Of a stretch of 63,863 bases of DNA, positions 43,486 through 52,624 are shown piece after piece. A model generated the notes under the pieces. It was not told where the DNA came from. It did no database searches and saw only the letters and a list, made by a program, of their open reading frames with translations. Each line of letters starts with the position of its first letter. Positions within the stretch are counted from its first letter, which is position 1. The position numbers and the translations under genes were made by a program. This DNA is from JBHOQX01 sp042408595 (GTDB lineage Bacteria > Chloroflexota > Chloroflexia > Chloroflexales > Roseiflexaceae): contig JBHOQX010000020.1 of the NCBI GenBank assembly GCA_042408595.1, positions 1 through 63,863 on the forward strand, in the 5' to 3' direction.

Positions 43486-43809
43486 TTGGCCGTTTGGTAC
43501 CGCCCCGCGACCGGCGTTGAGACGGCGCTGGGGTAGTGTAGAAGACACGCAGGCCGAGCGACACATGCGGCAGGCACGGCGCGCCCGTCCCAACCGGCGG
43601 CCGGGAGGGCGTCGTGCTGCTGGCGCGCCCCCGGCCGGATGGGCCGGCGGGCCGTCGGCTTGTGCGACGGCGCCTCTGTCGGCAGGCAGGCCATCACCGG
43701 GACGCCTGGCAGCCACTTGCGCAGCGCCCGTGCCGCAGTGTCACCGGTTTGTTACCGGCCTAAAACCAGCCTGAAACTGCCCGTAGCCCAGACAAGGAGG
43801 GAGCAAGCG
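43486..43809. other. Gene-free GC-rich leader region before ssuA
   Basis: No credible gene. It is rich in overlapping palindromes around 43590-43700 (GGCCGGATGGGCCGGC and GTCGGC/GCCGAC words) and has CCGGT/ACCGG arms at 43744-43758. It may be a structured 5-prime leader of ssuA. I could not match it to a known riboswitch, including SAM, thiamine or cobalamin types. Confidence 0.3.
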
Positions 43810-44925
43810 ATGCGAACACCACCCGCCCGCCCGATGCCTTTCGCCGCCCTGCTGCTGCTCGCCCTGACGCTGGCGGCCTGCGGCCAGAGCGCCGGGACGA
43901 CCGCGCCGGCCGCCCCCGCGACCGCCGCTCCCGCGACCGTCGCCCCCGCGACCGCCGCCCCCGCGACCGCACCGGTCACCGTGCGCCTGGCGTACTTCCC
44001 GAACCTGACCCACGCCGTCGCGCTGGTTGGCACGGCGCGCGGCACGTTTGAGCAGGCGCTTGGCCCGAAGGTCAAGCTGGAGACCAAGACCTTCAACGCC
44101 GGGCCGGCCCTGATCGAAGCGCTCTTCGCCGACGAGATCGACATCGGCTACATCGGGCCCAACCCGGCGATCAACGGCTATGTGAAGAGCAAGGGAGCGG
44201 CGCTCCGAATCATCGCCGGGGCCTCCAGCGGTGGCGCACTGTTCGTCGTCCGGCCGGAAGCGAATATCAAGACGGCCGCCGATCTGGCCGGCAAGAAGTT
44301 CGCCACACCGCAGAAGGGCGGGACGCAGGATGTTGCCCTGCGCTACTACGTACGAAAGAACGGCCTGAAGACGGCGGACGAGGGCGGCACCGTCACGCTT
44401 GTGCCGACCGAGAACCCGAACATCCTGACGCTCTTCAAGCAGGGGCAGATCGATGGCGCCTGGGTGCCGGAGCCGTGGGCCTCGCGCCTGATCCTCGAGG
44501 GCAAGGGCGAGGTGTTCCTGGATGAGCGCAAGGAATGGCCGGACGGCAAGTTTGTGACGACCCACGTGATCGTCAACAAGAAGTTCCTCGACGCGCATCC
44601 CGATCTTGTCAGCGCCTTCCTGCGGGCACATGTCGAGACCGTGCAGCGCATCAACGCCGACCCAGAGGGGACGAAGAGCATTGTCAACAGCGAAATCCAG
44701 CGTATCACGACCAAGCCCCTACCGCGCGAGGTACTCGACAAGGCCTGGACGACGACCGACATCACCTACGACCCGCTGGCGAAGACGTTGTTCGTCGCAG
44801 CCGATCATGCCTTCGAGCTCGGCTTCCTGGGCCAAACCAAGCCGGACCTGAGCGGCATCTACGAGCTCGGACCGCTCAACCAGGTGCTGGCGGAGAAGGG
44901 ATTGCCGCCCGTCGCGGCGCAGTAA
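43810..44925 (+). CDS. ssuA: Sulfonate/taurine-type ABC transporter substrate-binding lipoprotein
   Basis: A 371-residue lipoprotein: signal peptide with lipobox LAAC (Cys near residue 27), then a linker made of ATAAPATVAPATAAPAT units from a 15-base repeat, then a periplasmic-binding fold of the SsuA/TauA class. Seen: VRLAYFPNLTHAVALVG, ALFADEIDIGYIGPNPAING and GQIDGAWVPEPWASRL. The family delivers aliphatic sulfonates, taurine or nitrate-like ligands. The start has AGGAGGGA 7 bases upstream. It is the first gene of ssuABC. No sulfonate monooxygenase is present, so the ligand stays open. Confidence 0.88.
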   Translation: MRTPPARPMPFAALLLLALTLAACGQSAGTTAPAAPATAAPATVAPATAAPATAPVTVRLAYFPNLTHAVALVGTARGTFEQALGPKVKLETKTFNAGPALIEALFADEIDIGYIGPNPAINGYVKSKGAALRIIAGASSGGALFVVRPEANIKTAADLAGKKFATPQKGGTQDVALRYYVRKNGLKTADEGGTVTLVPTENPNILTLFKQGQIDGAWVPEPWASRLILEGKGEVFLDERKEWPDGKFVTTHVIVNKKFLDAHPDLVSAFLRAHVETVQRINADPEGTKSIVNSEIQRITTKPLPREVLDKAWTTTDITYDPLAKTLFVAADHAFELGFLGQTKPDLSGIYELGPLNQVLAEKGLPPVAAQ

Positions 44926-44940
44926 CCTGGAGGCGCACTC

Positions 44941-45714
44941 ATGCGCGCAACTACGCCACACGGCGGCATCCCGCTCCGTATACGCGATGTCAGCAAGACA
45001 TTTGAGACGCAGAGCGGGCCGGTCGAGGCGCTCCGCCCGATCACCCTCGACATCGCCGCCGGCGAGTTCGTCTGCCTGATCGGACCGAGCGGCTGCGGCA
45101 AGTCCACGCTGCTGAGCATCGTCGCCGGGCTAGAGTCGGCCAGCGGCGGCGAGATCGAGGCCGGCGGACAGCCGGTACGCGGCCCCGGCACCGACCGCGT
45201 GCTGCTGTTCCAGGAGGCGGCGCTGTTCCCCTGGCTGAACGTACAGCGCAACATCGAGTTCGGCCCGCGCCAGATCGGCATGCCCGCCGCCGAGCGTGCC
45301 GCGTTGGCGCGCCGCCTGATCGACATGGTGCATCTCACCGGCTTCGAGCGCAGCTACTCCCACCAACTCTCCGGCGGGATGCGCCAGCGAGTCGCGATCG
45401 CCCGCGCCCTGGCGATCGACCCGGCGGTGCTGCTGATGGACGAGCCGTTCGGTGCGCTCGACGCGCTGACTCGCGACCTGCTGCACACCGAGCTGGAGGC
45501 GATCTGGGCGGCGACGCGCAAGACGATCCTGTTCGTCACCCACAACGTTCGCGAGGCGGTGGCGCTGGGCGACCGCGTGCTGGTGTTCTCGCCGCGGCCC
45601 GGCCGGATCCTCCGGGAGTTCCGGGTCGACCTGCCACGCCCACGCACATTGGAGGATTACGCGCTGGTCGATCTGGCGGCCCGTATCCTGGCGGTGTTGC
45701 GCACCGCAGCGTAG
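44941..45714 (+). CDS. ssuB: Sulfonate-type ABC transporter ATP-binding protein
   Basis: A 257-residue ATPase of the nitrate/sulfonate/taurine importer group. Seen: Walker A LIGPSGCGKSTL near residue 47, Q-loop LLFQEAALFPWL, signature HQLSGGMRQRVAIARAL, Walker B LLMDEPFGALDALTR and switch His FVTHNVREAV. PFGALDALTR is characteristic of this importer group. The ATG at 44941 has GGAGG upstream and lies 15 bp after ssuA. It powers uptake with ssuA and ssuC. Confidence 0.93.
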   Translation: MRATTPHGGIPLRIRDVSKTFETQSGPVEALRPITLDIAAGEFVCLIGPSGCGKSTLLSIVAGLESASGGEIEAGGQPVRGPGTDRVLLFQEAALFPWLNVQRNIEFGPRQIGMPAAERAALARRLIDMVHLTGFERSYSHQLSGGMRQRVAIARALAIDPAVLLMDEPFGALDALTRDLLHTELEAIWAATRKTILFVTHNVREAVALGDRVLVFSPRPGRILREFRVDLPRPRTLEDYALVDLAARILAVLRTAA

Positions 45715-45734
45715 GAGCCAAGGTGAGCGGGTGA

Positions 45735-45800
45735 CACAATGACCCGAAGTGTCATTGTTCATTGTTCATTCTTCACCCCTCCCTCGTCCACCGTCCGTCA
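45735..45800. repeat. Word-like repeat inside the ssuBC gap
   Basis: GTGTCATTGTTCATTGTTCA and TTCACCCCTCCCTCGTCCAC: ATTGTTC repeated in steps of seven, then TCC words. It interrupts an otherwise tight operon. Confidence 0.5.
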
Positions 45801-45816
45801 GCACAAGAGGCTGCCC

Positions 45817-46662
45817 ATGAGCTCACGCGAGATCACCCCCACGCCCGCCGCGCGCGACGAGCCGGCGGCGGGCCGGCCCCCGGCGGCGGCGCGCCCGGCG
45901 CGCTACGGCCCCTGGCTGCGGCGCGGCCTCTTCTACCTGCTGTTGTTGCTGCTCTGGGAGGGGCTAGCGCGCAGCGGGATCTGGCCGGAGTACCTCTTCC
46001 CTGGTCCGGTCGCCGTCGCGTCGGCGCTGGCGGCCGGCATTCGCGACGGGACGTTTCTGGCGGCGACGGCCGTCAGCCTGCGGCGGCTGGCGATCGGCTA
46101 CGGCATCTCGCTCGCCATCGGCGTGCCGCTCGGCCTGCTGATCGGGCGTGTCCGTCTGATCGACGAGACGGTCGGCTCGCTGGTGATCGGCATGCAGGCG
46201 CTGCCGAGCGTCTGCTGGCTGCCGCTGGCGATCCTGTGGTTCGGGCTGAGCGAGCGGGCGATCATCTCCGTCGTCGTGCTCGGCGCGCTGTTCTCGATCA
46301 CGCTCGGCGTGGAATCCGGCGTGAAGAACACGCCGCCGCTGTACCTCAAAGCGGCGCGGACGCTCGGCGCGCGCGGCCTCCGCATCTACACGGAGGTCGT
46401 GTTGCCCGCCGCGCTGCCCGCCGTGCTGAGCGGCCTGAAGCAGGGCTGGGCGTTCGCCTGGCGCTCGCTGATGGCCGGCGAGCTGCTGTACTTTACGCTG
46501 AGCCTGGGCAACCTGCTCCAGACCGGGCGCGACCTGAACGACGCGGCGCAGGTGATGGCGGTGATGCTGATGATCGTTTTTGTCGGCGTGGTGATCGACC
46601 GGCTGGTCTTCGCGCCGGCCGAGCGCCGCGTGCGCGCCCGCTGGGGCCTAACAGACGGCTGA
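45817..46662 (+). CDS. ssuC: Sulfonate-type ABC transporter permease
   Basis: A 281-residue inner-membrane permease with a Pro/Ala-rich N-terminal tail, about six helices and the EAA-type loop ARTLGARGLRIYTEVVLPAALPAVLSGLK, where the ATPase docks. The WEGLARSGIWPEYLFPGP segment near the N terminus is typical of SsuC/TauC. Start ATG 45817 with AGAGG 7 bases upstream. A word-repeat gap separates it from ssuB, but the order and strand show one transporter. Confidence 0.92.
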   Translation: MSSREITPTPAARDEPAAGRPPAAARPARYGPWLRRGLFYLLLLLLWEGLARSGIWPEYLFPGPVAVASALAAGIRDGTFLAATAVSLRRLAIGYGISLAIGVPLGLLIGRVRLIDETVGSLVIGMQALPSVCWLPLAILWFGLSERAIISVVVLGALFSITLGVESGVKNTPPLYLKAARTLGARGLRIYTEVVLPAALPAVLSGLKQGWAFAWRSLMAGELLYFTLSLGNLLQTGRDLNDAAQVMAVMLMIVFVGVVIDRLVFAPAERRVRARWGLTDG

Positions 46663-46670
46663 GTTCGAGG

Positions 46671-46676
46671 TACAAT
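46671..46676 (+). promoter_or_regulatory. -10 element before the histidine kinase gene
   Basis: TACAAT at 46671-46676, nine bases after the ssuC stop. The leader of about 190 nt to the kinase start contains GAACGACGA words. Confidence 0.45.
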
Positions 46677-46873
46677 GGATGCGGCTGACGAACGACGAGC
46701 GCCGAACGACGACCGGAGGCCACGCCGTCCGGCGGCTGCACCGGGATGGGATGGCCTGGGTCCATCGTGTATCGCCTGCGCTCCGACGCTCCGACCAGGC
46801 CCGGCGAGGTCGCGGGCCGGGGTTCGTCCTTCGTCAAAGGGTACACGACGCACGATGCGCCACCAACGATGCC

Positions 46874-48916
46874 ATGCGCCTGCGCCTGAGCCTGCTGCTG
46901 ACGGGGCTGAACGTCGGCCTCTTACTGGCGGCGACCGCCGGGGTCGCGCTGGTCGCGGCGGGGCTGCTGCAACAGTTCGCCGATGATCAGGCGCTGGCCC
47001 GTGTCACGCAGACTGGGGCCGCCGCCCGGTACGTGGTGGACAGCGCCGGCGAGCGGCTCCAGATCGCGGCGCAGCTCCTGGCCGAGCGGCCGACCCTCCA
47101 GCGGCTGCTGCGCGCGGAAGATGCCGCCGGGCTGGAGGCGTTTCTCGGGCAATTCCGCGCGACGGGGCGGCTCGCCGGCGCGGCGGTGCTGCGCGATGGC
47201 CGCGTCGTGGCCGCGAGCGGCGCGGCCCTCCCGTGGACCACGATCCCGCTGGCCGCGCCCACGCCCGATCTCCTGCCGAGCAGCGGAGAGCTGGCCCTGG
47301 TGGCCCATGCTCCGGTTGCATCCGTGCCCGGCGCACTGGTCGTGGTCACCATGCGGCTGGACTCAGCCTTCGCTGCGCAGGTCAGCGCACAGGTCGGGCT
47401 GCCAGTTACCATCCTCGCACCAGCAGCAGATGGCGCGCCGGCGGCGCAGGCAGCGCTCCGCCGGCAGGCGCTCGCCACGGGCGCCGCGGCGGCCGGGCGC
47501 GTCCCCGAGGCAGACGCCTACATCGCTGCGCTGCCGTTACAGAACGCGAAGGGCGACGTGGCCGGCGTGCTGGAGGTGCGGCTGCCGGCCACCGGCATGA
47601 CCCGCGCCCGCGACCGGCTGATCGGGACACTGGCCGCGCTCGCGCTGGCGGTGGCCACTGTCGCCGCGCTCGTCAGCTTTGTCGCGGGACGGCGCTTCGT
47701 TCGCCCGCTCCAGGCGCTCACCAGCGCGGCGCGGCGGATCGGCGCTGGCGACTTGCAGACGCCGGTGGTGATGGCCCCCGGCGCGGAGATCGGCACCCTG
47801 GCGGCGACGCTCGAAGAGATGCGCCAGCGCCTGTTTCAACTGACGAACGACCTGCGCCGGCAGCAGGGCGAGGCCCAGGCGATCATCACCGGGATCGTCG
47901 AGGGCGTGTTCACCGTGGACGGCGAACGGCGCATCCGCTTCCTCAACCCGCAGGCTGCCACGCTGCTCGGCATCAGCCCGGAGGAGGCGCTCGGCCGCTT
48001 CTGCGGCGATGTGCTGAACCCCCAGGAGCCGGACGGCGGCCGCCCCTGCGCGACGCGCTGCCCGATCCTGCAGGCGCGGGCCGCCAGCAGCGCCCGCGCC
48101 ACCGAGCGGCTGGCGCTGCGCTCCGGCCAGCACCGCACCGTCGTGATCACCAGCGCTGCGCCGGCTGAGGGCCAACAGGTGCAGGTGCTGCGCGACGAAA
48201 CCGACTTGGAGACCATCCGCCGGGCACGCGACGCGGTGCTCGCCAACATTTCGCACGAGTTCCGCACGCCGCTCTCGGCGCAGCTCGCCTCGATCGAACT
48301 GCTGATCGACCGGCTGCCGGAGCTGACGACCGATCAGGTGGGCCAGTTGGTGCGGGCGCTCCAGCGCGGCACGCTGCGCCTCACCCGGCTGATCGACAAC
48401 CTGCTGGAAAGCGTGCGGATCGAATCGGGGCAGGCGGCCATCCGCCATGCGCCGGTCGCGCTCGATGAGGTGATCGAGGAGGCAGTGGAGCTGACGCGCC
48501 CGCTGCTCAGCCAGCGCCGCCAGGATGTCGTGCTGGAGCTGCCGTACCCGCTACCGCCGGTGTTGGGCGATGGCCCGCGCCTGACGCAGGTCTTTGTCAA
48601 CCTGCTGGCGAACGCCAACAAATACGCGCCAGCCGCCTCGCCGATCCGGATCGGCGGGGCGGTGAGCCCGCGGAGCGTGACGCTCTTTGTGCAGGACTGC
48701 GGGCCGGGGCCGCCGCCGCTGGCCGGCGCTACGATGTTCGACCGCTTCGTGCGGGCCGCCGCCGAGGAGCCGGAGCAGAGCGGCATGGGGCTTGGCCTCT
48801 GGATCGTTCGCTCAATCATCGAGCGGCACGGCGGCGAGGTCGGCGCGCAGCACGGCCCGGACGGCACGCGCATGTTTGTCACACTGCCCCTGCCGCAGGA
48901 GGACGGCGACCGATGA
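46874..48916 (+). CDS. Membrane sensor histidine kinase with HAMP and PAS domains
   Basis: A 680-residue two-component sensor. Order: transmembrane helix 1 (about 8-30), extracytoplasmic sensing region (to about 255) of dCache/double-CHASE-like size, helix 2 (about 258-280), HAMP, PAS (GIVEGVFTVDGERRIRFLNP near 345), HisKA with phospho-His in NISHEFRTPLSAQL near residue 458, and HATPase (VNLLANANKYAP, GMGLGLWIVRSIIERHGG). Two Cys in the PAS region (CATRC) could bind a cofactor or metal. The start ATG 46874 was chosen because the basic N terminus leads straight into helix 1. Its partner regulator is the next gene. Signal unknown. Confidence 0.93.
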   Translation: MRLRLSLLLTGLNVGLLLAATAGVALVAAGLLQQFADDQALARVTQTGAAARYVVDSAGERLQIAAQLLAERPTLQRLLRAEDAAGLEAFLGQFRATGRLAGAAVLRDGRVVAASGAALPWTTIPLAAPTPDLLPSSGELALVAHAPVASVPGALVVVTMRLDSAFAAQVSAQVGLPVTILAPAADGAPAAQAALRRQALATGAAAAGRVPEADAYIAALPLQNAKGDVAGVLEVRLPATGMTRARDRLIGTLAALALAVATVAALVSFVAGRRFVRPLQALTSAARRIGAGDLQTPVVMAPGAEIGTLAATLEEMRQRLFQLTNDLRRQQGEAQAIITGIVEGVFTVDGERRIRFLNPQAATLLGISPEEALGRFCGDVLNPQEPDGGRPCATRCPILQARAASSARATERLALRSGQHRTVVITSAAPAEGQQVQVLRDETDLETIRRARDAVLANISHEFRTPLSAQLASIELLIDRLPELTTDQVGQLVRALQRGTLRLTRLIDNLLESVRIESGQAAIRHAPVALDEVIEEAVELTRPLLSQRRQDVVLELPYPLPPVLGDGPRLTQVFVNLLANANKYAPAASPIRIGGAVSPRSVTLFVQDCGPGPPPLAGATMFDRFVRAAAEEPEQSGMGLGLWIVRSIIERHGGEVGAQHGPDGTRMFVTLPLPQEDGDR

Positions 48917-49079
48917 CGGCGATGAGCGGCGGCGGAGACACAGAGAGCGGGGGACAAGGAAACCTGGGCTGAAGCGGGTCTCCTCCGCGCCCTGCCGCCC
49001 GCGCCCGCGGCCCACGGTCGGTGGGCCTTGGCTAAGGGACGAACCGGACGGCCTGATCGCACGCCAAAGGATGGCTGGA

Positions 49080-49787
49080 ATGAAGATCCTGGTTGTGGAC
49101 GACGACATCGAGCTGCTGGAGCTGATCGGCTTTACGCTGCGGCAGGCCGGCTATCTGACGGTCGAGGCGGCGTCCGGCCCAGAGGCGCTGGCCGTGTTCG
49201 ACCGCGAGCAGCCCGATCTGGTGATCCTCGATGTCAATCTGCCGGGCCAGAACGGCTTCGATGTCTGCCGGGAGCTACGGGAGCGCAGCGCCGCCCCGAT
49301 CATGCTGCTGACGGTACGCGCCAGCGAAGAAGACCAGGTGCACGGCCTCGACCTGGGCGCGGATGATTACCTGACCAAGCCGTTCAGCCCGCGCACATTG
49401 CGGGCGCGGGTGCGCGCCCTGCTGCGCCGCGCCGGGTTCGAGCGCCCCGCGCCGCTTGCCGCCGGCGACCTGGCGCTCGACCTGGAGCTGCAGGCGGTCC
49501 GCATCCGCGGCGGCCCGCCGACGCGCCTGACGAACCTCGAGTTCCGGCTGCTCCAGTACATGCTTGCCAATGCCGGCCACACCGTCCCCGCCGACCGGCT
49601 GACGGTCCACGTCTGGGGCTACCAGGGGGTCGGCGACCGCAACCTGCTCAAGCAGCTCGTCCACCGCCTGCGGCAGAAGATCGAGCGCGACCCGGCCGAG
49701 CCGCAGTATCTGGTCACCGTCGCCGGGACGGGCTACCTGCTGCGCCCCGCGCCCCTGGGCCGCGAGCAGACTTACGAGACGGCATAA
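49080..49787 (+). CDS. OmpR-family response regulator, partner of the upstream kinase
   Basis: A 235-residue regulator. The receiver (1-120) has acidic residues in VDDD, Asp acceptor in DLVILDVNLPGQNGFDV near residue 51 and LTVRASEEDQVHGLDLGADD then KPF. The winged-helix DNA-binding domain (about 130-230) contains LTNLEFRLLQYMLANAGHTV, VWGYQGVGDRNLLKQLVHRL and TVAGTGYLL. Start ATG 49080 (MKILVVDD); an ATG nine bases upstream adds MAG. It follows the kinase gene by 163 bp. Targets unknown. Confidence 0.93.
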   Translation: MKILVVDDDIELLELIGFTLRQAGYLTVEAASGPEALAVFDREQPDLVILDVNLPGQNGFDVCRELRERSAAPIMLLTVRASEEDQVHGLDLGADDYLTKPFSPRTLRARVRALLRRAGFERPAPLAAGDLALDLELQAVRIRGGPPTRLTNLEFRLLQYMLANAGHTVPADRLTVHVWGYQGVGDRNLLKQLVHRLRQKIERDPAEPQYLVTVAGTGYLLRPAPLGREQTYETA

Positions 49788-49857
49788 GCGCCAGCTCCTC
49801 GCTCCTGGGCGGAAGGCGTGCTCGTCCCGCTGATCGCTCCGCCCGCTGGCGCGGCGG

Positions 49858-49866
49858 TGGTATAAT
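49858..49866 (+). promoter_or_regulatory. Extended -10 promoter of the MFS gene, near-leaderless
   Basis: TGGTATAAT at 49858-49866. The ATG at 49876 starts 10 bases after the -10, leaving almost no leader and no ribosome-binding site. Confidence 0.55.
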
Positions 49867-49875
49867 CGCCCGGCT

Positions 49876-51231
49876 ATGAGTGCCAGAACCACCCCCCGCG
49901 CCGTGGTTCCCGAATCGGCTGAACCAGCGCCGCTGGCGGAGCCGGCACCCGCCGTGTCACCGATGGCCATGCGCCGCAACGCGCGCCTGGGTGTGATCAA
50001 CGGCGTACTGTTCACGCTGGGCGATGCGCTGAGCAGCGCCAGTTTCGTGCTCGCGCTGCTGGTGCGGCAGCTCGGCGGCTCGCTCCTGCTCGTCGGCCTG
50101 CTGCCGGCGCTTCAGAGCGGCGGCTACCTCCTGCCGCAGATGCTTGTCAGCGGGCGGCTGCAAGCCATGCCCGCCAAGCTCGGGCTGTACCGCCGCGCCG
50201 CGCTGGCGCGCCTGGCCGCCTTCACCGCCCTGGTCGCGGCGACATTCGCTGCCGCGGTCGTGCCGCCCCGACTGAGCCTCTGGCTGATCATCATCGCCTT
50301 CACGATCTTCTGCATCGGCGGCGGGACATCCACCCTGGCGTTTCAGGAAGTCGTGGCGAAGGTCGTGCCGGCGCGGCGGCGCGGCGGCTTCTTCGGCATG
50401 CGGCAGCTCGGCGGCGGGCTGCTCACCGTGCTGGTCGCCGGGCCGCTGGCGCGCTGGCTGCTGGCCGACCCGCCGCCCGCGCCCTTCCCGGCGAATTACG
50501 GCCTGCTGGTGACAGGCAGCCTGCTGTGCTACGCCGGCGGGATCGCCGCGTTCAGCCGGATCGAGGAGCCGCCGGAGGGGCGGGCCGGCCCGCGGCTGCG
50601 CCTGGCCGACTCGCTGCGGCGCGCGCCGCGGCTGCTGCGCGACGACGACAACTATCGCTGGTTCATCGTCTCGCGGGTGCTGAGCCGCTGTGGCCAGATC
50701 GCCGAGCCGTTCTACATCATCTACGCGATCGAGACGCTTGGCCTGCCGGCGAGCCTGGCCGGGGTCTACCTGGCAGTGCGGGCGCTGAGCGGCGCACTCT
50801 CGAACATCGCTTGGGGGCGGGTGAGCGACCGGCGCGGCAATCGGGCGCTGCTACTGATCAGCGGCGGGCTGCTGGCGCTCACGCCGCTGCTGGCGTTGGC
50901 CGCGCCGCCGGTCGCGGCGGGCCTGGGGTTGGGAGCGGCGGGCGCGTCCGTGGCCGTCGGTTTGGTCTTTCTGGCCTCCGGCGCGGCCAACGATGCCTCG
51001 AACATCGCCGGGATGACCTACCTGCTCGAAGCCATGCCCGAGCCGGACCGCCCGATCGCGATCGCCTTCGCCAACACGATCTTCGGCATCGTCACATTCC
51101 TGCCGGTGATCGGCGGCTGGTTGATCGCCGTGGCCGGCTATCGGGGAGCCTTCGCCGTGGCGCTCGCCTGTTCACTGCTGGGGCTGGCAGCGTCGTTTCG
51201 GCTGGCGGAGCCGCGGCGCGCGACACGCTAA
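49876..51231 (+). CDS. MFS transporter
   Basis: A 451-residue major facilitator protein with about 12 helices and a polar N-terminal tail (SARTTPRAVVPESAEPAPLA). Typical loop motifs: LLPALQSGGYLLPQMLVSGR in the first half and the RVSDRRGNRALLLISGG motif A-like loop in the second. YRWFIVSRVLSRCGQIAEP recalls MFS groups of unknown substrate common in Chloroflexota. It stands alone on a near-leaderless transcript, facing the convergent proB gene. Substrate unknown. Confidence 0.85.
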   Translation: MSARTTPRAVVPESAEPAPLAEPAPAVSPMAMRRNARLGVINGVLFTLGDALSSASFVLALLVRQLGGSLLLVGLLPALQSGGYLLPQMLVSGRLQAMPAKLGLYRRAALARLAAFTALVAATFAAAVVPPRLSLWLIIIAFTIFCIGGGTSTLAFQEVVAKVVPARRRGGFFGMRQLGGGLLTVLVAGPLARWLLADPPPAPFPANYGLLVTGSLLCYAGGIAAFSRIEEPPEGRAGPRLRLADSLRRAPRLLRDDDNYRWFIVSRVLSRCGQIAEPFYIIYAIETLGLPASLAGVYLAVRALSGALSNIAWGRVSDRRGNRALLLISGGLLALTPLLALAAPPVAAGLGLGAAGASVAVGLVFLASGAANDASNIAGMTYLLEAMPEPDRPIAIAFANTIFGIVTFLPVIGGWLIAVAGYRGAFAVALACSLLGLAASFRLAEPRRATR

Positions 51232-51401
51232 CACAACGGGCGCGGAACGAGGCAATGTGATGCAAGTTAACCGACGCAGACACAGGGCTAAACGCAGCGG
51301 TCGAGAGTCGACGTTCAACGCGGAACGTTCAAAGTTCAGCGTGCTTTTCGCCCCTGGCTCCCGCCGTCTGGCTGGCTTCCCCTGCCGCTTGTCCGGTTCG
51401 G

Positions 51402-52541
51402 CTACAATACCACCATATCATCGCGATGCACGACCTCGGGGCCGTAGTCGTAGCCGAGCGTCTCGGCGATCTGGCTGGAACGCAGCCCCTTAATCAATTG
51501 AAGGTCGCGGGCACTGTACTGGGCTAGGCCACGGGCGATCTCGTGGTTCTGCCGGTCGAAAATCCGCACCGTCTGCCCGCGCTCGAATGTCCCCTCCACA
51601 GCGACGACACCGGCCGGTAGCAAGCTCTTGCCGCCCTCGATCAGCGCCCGCGCCGCGCCGTCGTCCGCCACCAGGCGGCTGTGGCGCACCGTCTCTGCCA
51701 GCACCCAGCGCTTGCGGCTCTCCAGCCGGCTGGCGACCGCCGGGAAGCGCGTGCCGAGCGGCTCGCCGGCCAGTACCCGCCCGACCACCTCGCGCTCCGC
51801 GCCGGCGGCGATCACCACCGCCGTGCCGGAGCGCGTAGCCAGCTCGGCGGCCTGAAGTTTGGTCCGCATCCCACCGGTGCCGCGGGCGTTGCTGCCGCCG
51901 GCCAGGGCGTGGATCTCCTCAGTGATCGCCGGCACCTCGGCGATGCGCCGCGCACCTGGGTCGCGCCGCGGGTCGGCGGAGTACAACCCGTCGATGTCGC
52001 TGAGGATCAGCAGCAGGTCGGCGTCCACCAGCCCGGCCACCAACGCCGACAGCGTATCGTTGTCGCCGACGCGGATTTCGTCGACCGCGACCACGTCATT
52101 CTCGTTAATGATCGGCAGGACGCCGTGCGCCAGGCAGGCCAGCAGCGTGTTGCGGGCGTTCAGATAACGGCTGCGATCGCGCAGGTCGTCGCGCGTGAGG
52201 AGCGTCTGCGCCACGGTGATGTCGTACAGGTCGAACATCTGCTCATAGAGGTGCATCAGCCGGCCCTGCCCGACGGCGGCCATCAACTGTTTGACCGGCA
52301 GATCGCGGCGCGGCCGGACGGCCCCGGCGTGTTGGGTCCGTCCAAGCCGCTCGCGTCCGGCGGCGACGGCCCCGGAGCTGACGAGTACGACCTCTACCCC
52401 GGCACTGCGCGCCTCGGCGATCTGGCGGGCCAGATCCACCATCCGCGGGCGGTGCAGGCGGTCGGTCCCGGCGGTGAGGACATTCGTCCCAAGTTTGACG
52501 ACCAGGCGGCGGAAAGCGTTGGAGGATGATCGGGCCGACAT
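51402..52541 (-). CDS. proB: Glutamate 5-kinase
   Basis: A 379-residue cytosolic enzyme, first step of proline synthesis (Glu + ATP to glutamyl-5-phosphate). The kinase domain shows VVKLGTNVLT, LVSSGAVAAGRERL, AHGVLPIINENDVVA, GDNDTLSALVAGL and the GGMRTKLQAAELAT loop; a PUA domain lies about 280-370 (RWVLAETVRHSRLVADDG). Start ATG 52541 follows no clear ribosome-binding site but matches the family N terminus. proA is not in the window. It lies 83 bp downstream of the orphan regulator on the same strand. Confidence 0.95.
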   Translation of the reverse strand: MSARSSSNAFRRLVVKLGTNVLTAGTDRLHRPRMVDLARQIAEARSAGVEVVLVSSGAVAAGRERLGRTQHAGAVRPRRDLPVKQLMAAVGQGRLMHLYEQMFDLYDITVAQTLLTRDDLRDRSRYLNARNTLLACLAHGVLPIINENDVVAVDEIRVGDNDTLSALVAGLVDADLLLILSDIDGLYSADPRRDPGARRIAEVPAITEEIHALAGGSNARGTGGMRTKLQAAELATRSGTAVVIAAGAEREVVGRVLAGEPLGTRFPAVASRLESRKRWVLAETVRHSRLVADDGAARALIEGGKSLLPAGVVAVEGTFERGQTVRIFDRQNHEIARGLAQYSARDLQLIKGLRSSQIAETLGYDYGPEVVHRDDMVVL

Positions 52542-52624
52542 TGTTGATTCAAGCCGAACGCCGCGGGCAGGCGTGCTACCGTTGTACCGCCGGCAACCGA
52601 TCGGCATCCCTCGTCCTTTGTCAC

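Noticed and set aside
43486..43809. SAM, thiamine or cobalamin riboswitch before ssuA
   Set aside because: I could not find the conserved cores of these riboswitches (for example the SAM GAGAGGGACTGGC-like or thiamine CTGAGA blocks).
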